A stretch of DNA of 8,466 nt from Sedimentisphaerales bacterium (GCA_016932895.1 JAFGCA010000717.1:1-8466), one strand, 5' to 3'. Shown: positions 1 to 6,361, counted from the first letter of the stretch. The notes: generated by a model not told the origin, from the sequence alone. Numbers and translations: made by a program.

Positions 1-323
1 GACGAGGGGGCCGGGAACATCGCCTACGACGCAAGCGGCAATGGCTACCATGGCGTCCTCTATGGCGACCCGCAATGGCAACCTGAACGATTGGTGCTTG
101 ATGGCATTGATGACTATGTGAAACTGCCTATAGGATCGCTGATCAGCTCGCTGAACGAATGCACCATTACAGCACATGTTAACTGGTCCGCGCAGGGCGA
201 TATCTGGCAGCGTATATTCGATTTCGGTACGGATACCACCAACTGCATATACCTGACTCCCAACACCCCCTTTCTCGGCCCTTTTTTAGAGTGGCCGATA
301 CGGCCGAGCGCGGAGACGGTCCC
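1..323 (+). repeat. Direct repeat copy A (LamG segment)
   Basis: This matches 2535-2856 at an offset of 2534 bp. Positions 1-74 differ from the second copy at only two bases (40 and 61). After a divergent linker (76-90) similarity resumes at TTGGTG (91), lower but clear, to about 285, and fades after about 323. It is the intact member of the pair. Confidence 0.88.
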
Positions 324-684
324 CCTCAGTTTCGAAGGGCCGATGCAGGTGTCCATCACAGCCGGACCGGAACTGCGGACCGACTTGGCTACCAGCACAG
401 GCGTATATGGTGGTTGGCAAGACGTGGCCGTAGTCTTAAAGCCGGATGAACTGCGGCTCTACCGCTACGGCCGAATCGAGGGCAGCGTTTCCCCATCGTG
501 TGTCCTGAGCGATCTCGGCGAGACCACCAACAACTGGCTCGGCAGGTCCCAATACCCTGAACATCCCTACTTCGACGGTGCCTTCGACGATGTCCGCATC
601 TACAACCGGGCCTTATCGCAGGACGAGATAGCAGAGCTGTATGGCGTAGTTGGGCCCGGGGATGACCTGTACAAGATTCAATGA
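1..684 (+). CDS. LamG/concanavalin A-like domain protein, C-terminal part (5' end outside window)
   Basis: The reading frame is open from the first base (it begins D-E-G-A-G-N-I-A-Y-D) and ends at TGA 682-684, giving 227 visible residues. The TTG at 91 is internal, not a start. The residues form a LamG domain: an opening strand ending near residue 22, 'LDGIDDYV' at 33-40, a central W-x-D-V-A-V strand near 139-145, and the typical closing signature F-D-D-V-R-I-Y-N-R-A-L at 195-205 followed by an S-Q-D-E-I-A-E-L-Y helix. LamG domains are jelly-roll folds that often bind glycans or proteins outside the cell. The first 75 nt are nearly identical to 2535-2609 at the end of the downstream RCC1-repeat gene, so the missing N-terminal part is probably also an RCC1-repeat propeller. 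That is inference. Family assignment is firm; ligand unknown. Confidence 0.85.
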   Translation, partial: DEGAGNIAYDASGNGYHGVLYGDPQWQPERLVLDGIDDYVKLPIGSLISSLNECTITAHVNWSAQGDIWQRIFDFGTDTTNCIYLTPNTPFLGPFLEWPIRPSAETVPLSFEGPMQVSITAGPELRTDLATSTGVYGGWQDVAVVLKPDELRLYRYGRIEGSVSPSCVLSDLGETTNNWLGRSQYPEHPYFDGAFDDVRIYNRALSQDEIAELYGVVGPGDDLYKIQ

Positions 685-750
685 TTGAGTCCAGCGACTA
701 CGTTATTCAAGTAAATATATCGAAGAATTCATTGAACATGTTTTTGACTT

Positions 751-757
751 AAGGAGG
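751..757 (+). promoter_or_regulatory. Shine-Dalgarno site of the RCC1-repeat gene
   Basis: AAGGAGG lies 7 nt before the ATG at 765, a near-perfect ribosome binding site that fixes the start codon. It sits in an AT-rich 80-bp spacer after the upstream LamG gene. I see no convincing terminator or sigma-70 promoter in that spacer, so co-transcription with the upstream gene is possible. Confidence 0.85.
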
Positions 758-764
758 ACAGAAA

Positions 765-2612
765 ATGCGATTCACGCATTCTTTCAAGAGTCCTTTAGCA
801 GGTGCAGCAGCGGCCGTCTCGATTTCCTGTCTGTTGATCTGCCCGTCTACCTTTGCCGCCGGACCGATCATCGGCTGGGGGGAAGTAGCTTTCGACAGCG
901 GCGCATTGGACTGCAACGATTATGTGGATATCGCTGCCGGCGAAGGTCACTCTCTTGCCTTGAAGCAGGACGGCTCGCTTGTTGGCTGGGGCAAAAACGA
1001 TCACGGTCAGGCTACACCTCCGGTGGGTAATGATTATGTGGCTATCGCTGCGGGCCATGATTACTCGCTTGCCTTAAAAGAGGACGGCTCCATTGTCGGC
1101 TGGGGTAAAGACGGTGATGGTCAAGCAACACCCCCACCAGGCAATGACTATGTGGCCATCGCCGCAGGTTGGAGTCACTCTCTTGCCTTAAAGCAGGACG
1201 GCTCGATTGTCGGCTGGGGCGAAAACGATGACGGTGAGGCCACACCGCCAGCAGGTAACGACTATGTGGCCATTGCCGCAGGCTTGGGGCACTCTCTTGC
1301 CCTAAAGCAGGACGGCTCTATCGTCGGTTGGGGCGAAAACGATGACGGTGAGGCCACACCGCCAGCAGGTAACGACTATGTGGCCATTGCCGCAGGTGCA
1401 TGCCACGGCCTCGCCCTGAAGCAGGACGGCTCGATTGTCGGCTGGGGCGACAACGATCATGGTCAAGCCACACCCCCAGCAGGTAACGACTATGTGGCCG
1501 TCGCCGCGGGCAATGCCTACTCTCTTGCCTTGAAGCAGGATGGCTCTATCGTCGCCTGGGGCAGGATTGATTTTGGTTGTACCTCAACTCCGGCGGGCAA
1601 CGACTATGTGGCCATCGCCGCAGGTTTTTTCCACGGCCTCGCCTTGAAGCAAGACGGTTCTGTTGTCGGTTGGGGCAGGGACGATTACTTTCAGTCAACG
1701 CACATAGCGGGCAGCGACTATGTGGCTGTCGCCACAGGGCGGGGCGCCGTAAAGGGAGCGTGGGTCGTCTTGAAGCAGGATGGCTCTCTTGTCGGCTGGG
1801 ACTGGAGCGGGACGAATCCCTATCTGGAGGTTACACCTCCGGCGGGCGACGACTACGTGGCCATCGCCGCAGGTTATGACCACGGCGTGGCCCTGAAGCA
1901 GGATGGCTCCATTGTTGTCTGGGGGGGCTCGGAGCATCGTGGTCAGGCTATTGACGTTCCAGCGGGCAACGACTATGTGGCCATCGCCGCAGGCTGGGCG
2001 CACTCTCTTGCCTTGAAGCAGGACGGCTCGATTGTCGGCTGGGGCTGGGACGGTGATGGTCAGGCTACACCTCCGTCAGGCAGTGATTATGTGGCCATCG
2101 CCGCAGGCAGCTTCTTCTCTGCTGCCTTGAAGCAGGATGGCTCCATTGTCGCCTGGGGCCGGAATAGTCGTGGTCAGGCCAGACCGCCGCGGGGCAACGA
2201 CTACGTGGCCATCGCTGCAGGTGGGGCTCACGCCCTTGCCCTAAAGCAGGACGGCTCTATCGTCGGCTGGGGGGACTGGGAGTATGATCAGGATTTTGCT
2301 CCGGCGGGCAATGACGATGTGGCCATTGCAGCGGGCGACAATCACTCTCTGGCTCTAAAGCGAGACGGATCGATTGTCGGTTGGGGAGCCGGGACCGAGC
2401 ACTTGGGTGATTATCCCCATTGCGGACAGGCTGTCCCTCCGGCGGGCAACCACTATGTGGCCATCGCTGCCGGTGGGGATTACAGCCTGGCCATTGCAGC
2501 CAGCGACCCTAACCTGATGGCTTGGTGGAAGTTCGACGAGGGGGCCGGGAACATCGCCTACGACGCAAGCGGCCATGGCTACCATGGCGTCCTCCATGGC
2601 GACCCGCAGTGA
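765..2612 (+). CDS. Secreted RCC1-repeat beta-propeller protein with truncated LamG tail
   Basis: 615 residues. An N-terminal signal peptide (basic start, hydrophobic A/V/L/I stretch about 11-25, likely cleavage after S-T-F-A-A near 32) sends it out of the cytoplasm. Residues 50-583 are 14 RCC1-type repeats, mostly 38 residues, with core G-N-D-Y-V-A-I-A-A-G, then A-L-K-Q-D-G-S-I-V-G-W-G, then a loop ending T-P-P-A. Repeats 8, 9 and 13 are longer (45, 40 and 46 residues). Repeat 14 stops before its G-W-G strand; the mature N-terminus carries an unpaired P-I-I-G-W-G at 34-39 that could complete it. Residues 584-615 (L-M-A-W-W-K-F-D-E-G) begin a LamG domain cut short by TGA 2610-2612. RCC1 propellers are protein-interaction platforms; partner unknown. 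Start supported by AAGGAGG at 751. Probably secreted or surface-exposed; whether the truncated product is functional is uncertain. Confidence 0.88.
   Translation: MRFTHSFKSPLAGAAAAVSISCLLICPSTFAAGPIIGWGEVAFDSGALDCNDYVDIAAGEGHSLALKQDGSLVGWGKNDHGQATPPVGNDYVAIAAGHDYSLALKEDGSIVGWGKDGDGQATPPPGNDYVAIAAGWSHSLALKQDGSIVGWGENDDGEATPPAGNDYVAIAAGLGHSLALKQDGSIVGWGENDDGEATPPAGNDYVAIAAGACHGLALKQDGSIVGWGDNDHGQATPPAGNDYVAVAAGNAYSLALKQDGSIVAWGRIDFGCTSTPAGNDYVAIAAGFFHGLALKQDGSVVGWGRDDYFQSTHIAGSDYVAVATGRGAVKGAWVVLKQDGSLVGWDWSGTNPYLEVTPPAGDDYVAIAAGYDHGVALKQDGSIVVWGGSEHRGQAIDVPAGNDYVAIAAGWAHSLALKQDGSIVGWGWDGDGQATPPSGSDYVAIAAGSFFSAALKQDGSIVAWGRNSRGQARPPRGNDYVAIAAGGAHALALKQDGSIVGWGDWEYDQDFAPAGNDDVAIAAGDNHSLALKRDGSIVGWGAGTEHLGDYPHCGQAVPPAGNHYVAIAAGGDYSLAIAASDPNLMAWWKFDEGAGNIAYDASGHGYHGVLHGDPQ
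912..2513 (+). repeat. Tandem array of 14 RCC1 repeat units (114-bp period)
   Basis: Repeat starts: 912, 1026, 1140, 1254, 1368, 1482, 1596, 1710, 1845, 1965, 2079, 2193, 2307 and 2445 (last unit partial). Ten of the thirteen full units are exactly 114 bp. Units 8, 9 and 13 carry extra in-frame codons in loops. Unit borders are similar enough at DNA level to recombine: 1215-1282 and 1329-1396 are identical over 68 bp at a 114-bp offset, the sign of a recent duplication or conversion of one unit. Elsewhere the framework codons differ mainly at synonymous positions (for example GGC-TCG, GGC-TCT and GGC-TCC for Gly-Ser). Confidence 0.93.
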
Positions 2613-2856
2613 CGAGACGGAGAGTTGGTGCTCGATGGAATTGATGACTACGTCGAACTGCCGATCGGTTCGCTGATAAGCTCGCTGAGCGAATGCACCA
2701 TCACAGCACGGATGTACTGGTCTGCAGAGGGCAATCTCTGGCAGCGCATCTTCGACTTCGGTACGGATACCACGAACTACATATGCCTGACTCCCCCCCC
2801 CATCCCGGGGTAATGTTAGAGTTGCCCAGACGGCCGAACCCGGAGGTGACGGTCCC
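2535..2856 (+). repeat. Direct repeat copy B (LamG segment, degraded)
   Basis: This is the second copy of the LamG segment at 1-323. It contains the nonsense codon at 2610, a net loss of 4 nt around a run of nine C (2793-2801), and a 3-nt gain near 2846-2848. Similarity ends about 36 bp before the tyrS -35 box. Confidence 0.87.
2613..2856 (+). pseudogene. Decayed LamG domain, former C-terminus of the RCC1-repeat gene
   Basis: Directly after TGA 2610-2612 the same frame continues with L-V-L-D-G-I-D-D-Y-V and about 60 more LamG residues, then meets TAA 2811-2813. In the intact copy the interval between CTGACT and TTAGAG is 27 nt (259-285); here it is 23 nt (2793-2815), so the frame shifts. Residues resembling the intact copy (L-E-L-P-R-R-P) reappear in another frame from 2816. 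The second half of the domain, including the closing F-D-D-V-R-I-Y signature, is absent. The segment has no ribosome binding site of its own, so it is treated as a remnant and not a separate small gene. Confidence 0.85.
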
Positions 2857-2891
2857 GTTGCCGACCCTTGGGCGGCAATGATTTCCGGCTC

Positions 2892-2920
2892 TTGCCTGTG
2901 CGGGGGGTTTTGCGTATAAT
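2892..2920 (+). promoter_or_regulatory. Sigma-70-type promoter of tyrS
   Basis: The -35 box is TTGCCT (2892-2897), the spacer 17 nt, and the -10 box TATAAT (2915-2920), a perfect consensus. Transcription would start around 2926-2928, leaving about 30 nt before the ATG at 2957. Confidence 0.75.
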
Positions 2921-2956
2921 GCCCGGCTCTTTGTGAACTCGAATGAAAGACGGGCT

Positions 2957-4168
2957 ATGGACGCACAGACAATCGAGCAGGTGAAGCAACTCAAACGGGG
3001 CACGGTGGAGATCTTCTCGGATACCGAGCTGGCGCTGCGTCTGGCCGAGGCGGCCCAGGCCGGGCGGCAGATGCGCATCAAGCTGGGCCTCGACCCGACC
3101 AGTCCCGACATCCATTTAGGTCATACGGTCGTGCTGCGCAAGATGCGGCAGTTCCAGGACATGGGCCACAAGGCGGTGCTGATCATCGGCGACTACACCG
3201 CCCGCATCGGCGACCCGACGGGCCAGAACACCACGCGGCCCATGCTCTCGCCCGAACAGATCGAGAAGAACGCCCAGACCTACCTCGACCAGGCGGGCAA
3301 GATCCTCGACAGCTCCCCCGAGAAGCTGGAGGTCCGGCCCAACAGCGAGTGGCTGGCCGATCTGCGTCTGGCCGACATCATCAAGCTCACCGGCAGCATG
3401 ACCGTCGCGCGGATGCTCGAGCGTGACACCTTCGAGCTGCGCTACAAGGCGGGCGACCCCATCGGCATCCACGAGTTCCTCTACCCGCTCATGCAGGGCT
3501 ACGACTCCGTGATGATCCGCAGCGACGTCGAGCTCGGCGGCACCGACCAGACGTTCAACAACCTCGTCGGCCGCGACCTGCAACGCATGCACGACCAGCC
3601 GCCCCAGATCGTCATCACCATGCCCATCCTCGTCGGACTCGACGGCACCGAGAAAATGAGCAAATCCAAGGGCAACTACGTCGGCGTCACCGATGCGCCC
3701 AACGACATGTTCGGCAAGATCATGAGCATCTCCGACGAGATGATGGAGAACTACTATACGCTGCTGACCGACCTGCCGACCGAGCGCATCGCCGAGTTGA
3801 CCGATGGGGACAAGACGCATCCGAAAGAGGCCAAGGTCCTGCTGGGCAAGACGATCGTGGCGCAGTTCTACGACGAAAAGGCCGCCGAGACCGCCGCGAC
3901 CGAGTTCGAGAAAGTCTTCGCCCAGGGCCAGTTGCCAGACGACATCGCCGAGGTCGCCATTGCCGACGGCGCGATCTCCATCAAGCAACTCCTGATGACG
4001 TGCAATCTCGTCCAGTCCGGCGGTGAAGCCAAACGCATGGTCGCCCAGGGCGCCGTTTCCATCGACGGACAAAAGGTCACCGACCCCAACGCCCCGGCCA
4101 ACGTCACGCCGGGACAGGTCGTCCGCGTCGGCAAGCTCAAGTTCGCCCGAATCGCCGCCTCGTCCTGA
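2957..4168 (+). CDS. tyrS: Tyrosyl-tRNA synthetase (KMSKS-type TyrRS)
   Basis: 403 residues from ATG 2957. The enzyme charges tRNA-Tyr with tyrosine using ATP in the cytoplasm. The class I catalytic core is complete: the HIGH motif appears as H-L-G-H at 53-56 within K-L-G-L-D-P-T-S-P-D, G-D-Y-T-A-R-I-G-D-P at 78-87, the substrate-site region Q-G-Y-D-S at 180-184 and E-L-G-G-T-D-Q at 192-198, and K-M-S-K-S at 233-237. About 342-400 is an S4 RNA-binding domain. A canonical KMSKS, where Escherichia coli TyrS has K-F-G-K-T, and the LGLDPTSPD context place it in the TyrZ-like branch. The frame is open from a GTG at 2933, but that lies only about 5-7 nt from the predicted transcription start, so ATG 2957 is preferred. 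No strong Shine-Dalgarno is visible. Nothing indicates a defect. Confidence 0.96.
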   Translation: MDAQTIEQVKQLKRGTVEIFSDTELALRLAEAAQAGRQMRIKLGLDPTSPDIHLGHTVVLRKMRQFQDMGHKAVLIIGDYTARIGDPTGQNTTRPMLSPEQIEKNAQTYLDQAGKILDSSPEKLEVRPNSEWLADLRLADIIKLTGSMTVARMLERDTFELRYKAGDPIGIHEFLYPLMQGYDSVMIRSDVELGGTDQTFNNLVGRDLQRMHDQPPQIVITMPILVGLDGTEKMSKSKGNYVGVTDAPNDMFGKIMSISDEMMENYYTLLTDLPTERIAELTDGDKTHPKEAKVLLGKTIVAQFYDEKAAETAATEFEKVFAQGQLPDDIAEVAIADGAISIKQLLMTCNLVQSGGEAKRMVAQGAVSIDGQKVTDPNAPANVTPGQVVRVGKLKFARIAASS

Positions 4169-4171
4169 AAG

Positions 4172-4192
4172 CGGCGCAACACCAGTGCGCCG
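4172..4192 (+). terminator. Hairpin after tyrS, possible terminator
   Basis: CGGCGCA (4172-4178) pairs perfectly with TGCGCCG (4186-4192) around a 7-nt loop, starting 4 nt after the tyrS stop. There is no T-tract, so intrinsic termination is uncertain; it may instead protect the mRNA 3' end. Confidence 0.45.
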
Positions 4193-4255
4193 GCCCAATC
4201 GCACATCTCCCGTGCCCCGCGTTCCGGGCAGACTCGTAACAGCCTCCGTCCGTGT

Positions 4256-4359
4256 GTATGTGTCGAAAGACTCACGCATACGGGTGGCAGCGTCAAGCGC
4301 CAGCTTGGCGATGGGGGACTTGATGCTGCCACCCTCAGTTGTCCAGGGCCCAAGACAAC
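4256..4359 (+). ncRNA. Candidate structured RNA: three consecutive hairpins
   Basis: Hairpin 1 (4256-4281): GTATGT pairs with GCATAC, with an inner GTC/GAC stem capped by a GAAA tetraloop and a 4-nt bulge. Hairpin 2 (4282-4334) abuts it with no gap: a 16-bp stem, 4282-4297 with 4319-4334, including one G-T wobble. Its 21-nt loop contains a further 5-bp hairpin CGCCA/TGGCG (4298-4310). Hairpin 3 (4338-4359): GTTGTC/GACAAC around 10 nt. Both wobbles (4261 with 4276, 4292 with 4324) are G-U pairs in plus-strand RNA but A-C mismatches in minus-strand RNA, favouring a plus-strand transcript. The cluster starts 87 nt after tyrS and ends before the next promoter, so it could be a tyrS 3' UTR structure, a processed small RNA or a dispersed intergenic palindrome. 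I do not recognise an RNA family. Its own promoter is not visible. Confidence 0.4.
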
Positions 4360-4410
4360 GGCGCCCGAAAGACTGCACAGACACGCTCGGTTTCGCCGCT
4401 GCGAACTCAT

Positions 4411-4440
4411 TTGACAGGGTGCCCTCGCTCGGGATAGAAT
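4411..4440 (+). promoter_or_regulatory. Sigma-70-type promoter of the first pseudopilin gene
   Basis: TTGACA (4411-4416, perfect -35), an 18-nt spacer, and TAGAAT (4435-4440, one mismatch from TATAAT). The predicted start near 4447 gives a leader of about 84 nt before the GTG at 4531. Confidence 0.75.
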
Positions 4441-4530
4441 GGTGTCGTTGCGTGTGTTGCAGACGCTGTCGAACGTGGGGTTTGTACTTCCGGAGGGATG
4501 GGCCGCACTGTAACAGAAGGAGTGTGACAA

Positions 4531-5292
4531 GTGCGACGAAGAGCGTTCACGCTGATTGAATTGCTGGTGGTCATCGCCGTTATCGCCCTGCTGATGGCGA
4601 TCCTGATGCCGTCCCTGCGAAAAGCGAGGAACCAGGCGAGGGGCGTCGTCTGCAAGTCCAACCTCAGCCAGTGGGGCAAGATGTTCTACCTCTACACACA
4701 CGACAACGACACGAAGTTCATGGTATGGAAGGAATCCGGCACCCCCGGCGGCGGCACTTGGATCGTCCCGATGATGCCCTACTATGAAAGCGGTGGGGAA
4801 AAGGTCCGCCTGTGCCCAACGACGACGAAAACGGCCGACGAAGGAGAAGGCATCCCGGCCCGCATGGCCTGGAGCTGCGAAATCGACGGCAAGACCCACC
4901 TCAACAGCTACGGCATCAACAACTGGTGCTACGACCTGCGGCGCGGCGTGACGACGATATGGGGCCTGCCCGCTGCGGACCGCCGGGCCTGGCGCCGCAT
5001 CGACCAGCGGGGTGCGGCCTACATCCCCATGTTCCTGGAATGCTGGCGCTGGGGCGGCGGACCGACGGATCGTACCCAGCCGGCTCCCCCAGACGAAAAG
5101 ACGCGCGCCAACACCGGTTTCGGCCGCTACTGCCTCAACCGTCACAGCTACACGATCAACGTCTGCTTCATGGACGGTTCGGTGCAACGGGTCCGACTCA
5201 AGGGCCTGTGGGACCTTAAGTGGCACCGGGAGTACAGCCTGACCGACCCTCTCCCGGATTGGCCCGACTGGATGATCGGCCTGCCCGACTGA
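4531..5292 (+). CDS. Pseudopilin-like protein with prepilin N-terminus and H-x9-DG motif
   Basis: 253 residues, starting at GTG 4531 with AAGGAG at 4517-4522, 8 nt upstream. The N-terminus is a type IV prepilin/pseudopilin signal: short basic leader M-R-R-R-A, cleavage expected before F6, then F-T-L-I-E-L-L-V-V with the conserved Glu at mature position +5 and a hydrophobic helix to about residue 27. The residue before the cut is Ala, not the usual Gly. A globular domain follows, with seven Cys (41, 95, 116, 133, 171, 201, 212), H205 spaced nine residues from D215-G216 (H-x9-DG), and a C-terminal L-K-W-H-R ... W-P-D-W-M motif that I associate with planctomycetal pseudopilins. Such proteins are processed by a prepilin peptidase and anchor in the inner membrane, often with type II secretion-like machinery. 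Individual function unknown. Confidence 0.88.
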   Translation: MRRRAFTLIELLVVIAVIALLMAILMPSLRKARNQARGVVCKSNLSQWGKMFYLYTHDNDTKFMVWKESGTPGGGTWIVPMMPYYESGGEKVRLCPTTTKTADEGEGIPARMAWSCEIDGKTHLNSYGINNWCYDLRRGVTTIWGLPAADRRAWRRIDQRGAAYIPMFLECWRWGGGPTDRTQPAPPDEKTRANTGFGRYCLNRHSYTINVCFMDGSVQRVRLKGLWDLKWHREYSLTDPLPDWPDWMIGLPD

Positions 5293-5295
5293 GAC

Positions 5296-5337
5296 ACGCA
5301 TCGGCGTCCGGGCCCCCGCTCCCAGGCCCTTCTGCGT
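5296..5337 (+). terminator. Compound hairpin after the first pseudopilin gene, weak terminator candidate
   Basis: Outer arms ACGCA (5296-5300) and TGCGT (5333-5337) enclose inner arms GGGCC (5310-5314) and GGCCC (5325-5329), starting 3 nt after the stop codon. The internal loop is large and no T-tract follows, so termination is only a possibility. Confidence 0.3.
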
Positions 5338-5454
5338 CGCGCCGCCACACTCTGCCGGTAGTGGACGAAAAACCTGAAAATATTGTGGCATGCGCGGGGC
5401 AATTTCGTTATTCTGGAGGGTGACGCCGAATTCCGAACAAACTGAGCTTGGGTT

Positions 5455-5460
5455 AGGAGG
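5455..5460 (+). promoter_or_regulatory. Shine-Dalgarno site of the second pseudopilin gene
   Basis: AGGAGG ends 6 nt before ATG 5467 and settles the start. In the 174-bp spacer upstream I find no promoter as clear as those at 2892, 4411 and 6295; TTGTGG at 5383 with an AT-rich stretch near 5407-5414 is the best but poor candidate, so read-through from the first pseudopilin gene is possible. Confidence 0.85.
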
Positions 5461-5466
5461 ACGATT

Positions 5467-6249
5467 ATGTGCCGCCGGACTGGGTTCACCCTCATCGAGC
5501 TTCTTGTCGTCATCGCCATCATCGCCATCCTGCTGGCCATTCTCATGCCCGGGTTGCAGAGGGTCAAGGAGCAGGCACGCTTCACCCGCTGCATGTCGAA
5601 CCTGCGCAACTACGGCTACGCCGGACGCATGTATTCCGACGACAACGATGGCGAATTCCCTTATTCCTTCAAGTGGCTGTACAACCAGGGCGGTGTGAAC
5701 TGCAACTGGCATGACGAGAGCAACAACCTGGAGCGGCATCCCGAACTGGCCGGCGTGATGTGGGATTACCTCAAAGGGCTCGACATTCACCTGTGCCCCG
5801 CCTTCGACACGGTGGCCAGGCGAATGGGCTGCCAGCGCTGTAACGGAAACCCAATTGCGGTCGAGCCCCAGTACGGGTACACGATGAACTCCTACCTCAA
5901 CGGCGACGCGTGGGAGTCCGTGCCACAACAGTATCGAGCCAGTATCAACGATCTTCGGCTGGAGTCGCAGGTGAAAAACCCGGCGCGTGTGTTCTACTTC
6001 GCCGAGGAGAACTCCTGGGCGATTCCGGGCCTGAGCCGCGCCGGCATCAACGACAACAACCTCCGCTCCACGCCCAACTGCCAGACCGACTGCTTCGCCA
6101 CGTTCCACCGGGCGCCCAGCGGAGACCTCGACCTGGGCTACTGCAACGCCGTGTTCGTCGATGGGCACGTCGAGACGGTCTCGGCTTACCCGCCCGGCAA
6201 TACCTTCGTGTTGAGCTGGCCCGGCGGCGGCGTGCCGCCGACCTGGTAA
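5467..6249 (+). CDS. Second pseudopilin-like protein with prepilin N-terminus
   Basis: 260 residues. The N-terminus M-C-R-R-T-G then [11 protein letters not shown] is a textbook prepilin peptidase site: cut between G6 and F7, Glu at +5, hydrophobic helix to about residue 28. The next segment, with C42, S44-N-L and D58-D-N-D, parallels the upstream protein (C41, S43-N-L and D58-N-D), so the two are paralogues. Near the C-terminus V-D-G-H-V (231-235) corresponds to the DG part of H-x9-DG, but the position ten residues before D232 is Asp222; the nearest His is H214, with 17 residues between. Several Cys (42, 80, 110, 122, 125, 205, 209, 226) could form disulfides outside the cytoplasm. It probably anchors in the inner membrane with a periplasmic C-terminal domain. 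Specific role unknown. Confidence 0.87.
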   Translation: MCRRTGFTLIELLVVIAIIAILLAILMPGLQRVKEQARFTRCMSNLRNYGYAGRMYSDDNDGEFPYSFKWLYNQGGVNCNWHDESNNLERHPELAGVMWDYLKGLDIHLCPAFDTVARRMGCQRCNGNPIAVEPQYGYTMNSYLNGDAWESVPQQYRASINDLRLESQVKNPARVFYFAEENSWAIPGLSRAGINDNNLRSTPNCQTDCFATFHRAPSGDLDLGYCNAVFVDGHVETVSAYPPGNTFVLSWPGGGVPPTW

Positions 6250-6294
6250 TCGCACGCCCCGGCGTGTAGCCCATCTCTTGCCTCGCCTGCCAGG

Positions 6295-6323
6295 GTGACA
6301 TCCGCGTGCGCTGCTGGTATAAT
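6295..6323 (+). promoter_or_regulatory. Sigma-70-type promoter of the sialidase-family gene
   Basis: GTGACA (6295-6300, one mismatch from TTGACA), a 17-nt spacer and a perfect TATAAT (6318-6323). The predicted start near 6330 gives a leader of about 32 nt. AAAGGA at 6348-6353, 8 nt before ATG 6362, is the ribosome binding site. Confidence 0.78.
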
Positions 6324-6361
6324 CGCTGCATCCAGAACTCCAGGTTGAAAGGACAGCAACG

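Noticed and set aside
912..2513. Regular 114-bp repeats as a CRISPR array or non-coding satellite
   Set aside because: The period is a whole number of codons (38), the frame is open throughout, the units encode RCC1 repeats, and there are no short repeat/spacer blocks.
2793..2801. C9 homopolymer as a phase-variation switch
   Set aside because: Even with the frame corrected, the upstream TGA remains and the downstream half of LamG is missing, so length change could not switch a functional product on.
2610..2813. Stop-codon readthrough or selenocysteine at TGA 2610 (context TGAC, frame open for 67 more codons)
   Set aside because: The LamG frame is broken again by the net 4-nt loss and TAA 2811, and the closing half of the domain is gone, so readthrough would not restore a folded domain. 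The intact copy has Trp there, not Cys, and no SECIS-like element was seen.
2625..2813. Separate 62-residue small protein gene
   Set aside because: It is in frame with and directly continues the RCC1-LamG gene after its stop, has no ribosome binding site, and aligns to the internal part of LamG copy A.
2933..2956. GTG at 2933 as the tyrS start
   Set aside because: It lies about 5-7 nt after the predicted transcription start and adds residues without family support; ATG 2957 leaves a normal leader.
3116..4384. 422-codon open frame antisense to tyrS
   Set aside because: It mirrors the tyrS codon pattern (V-G-L-G-V-L-L-D type composition) and has no motif of its own; tyrS is certain.
6253..6266. 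CACGC/GCGTG hairpin after the second pseudopilin gene as a terminator
   Set aside because: Only 5 bp with a 4-nt loop and no T-tract; too weak to call.
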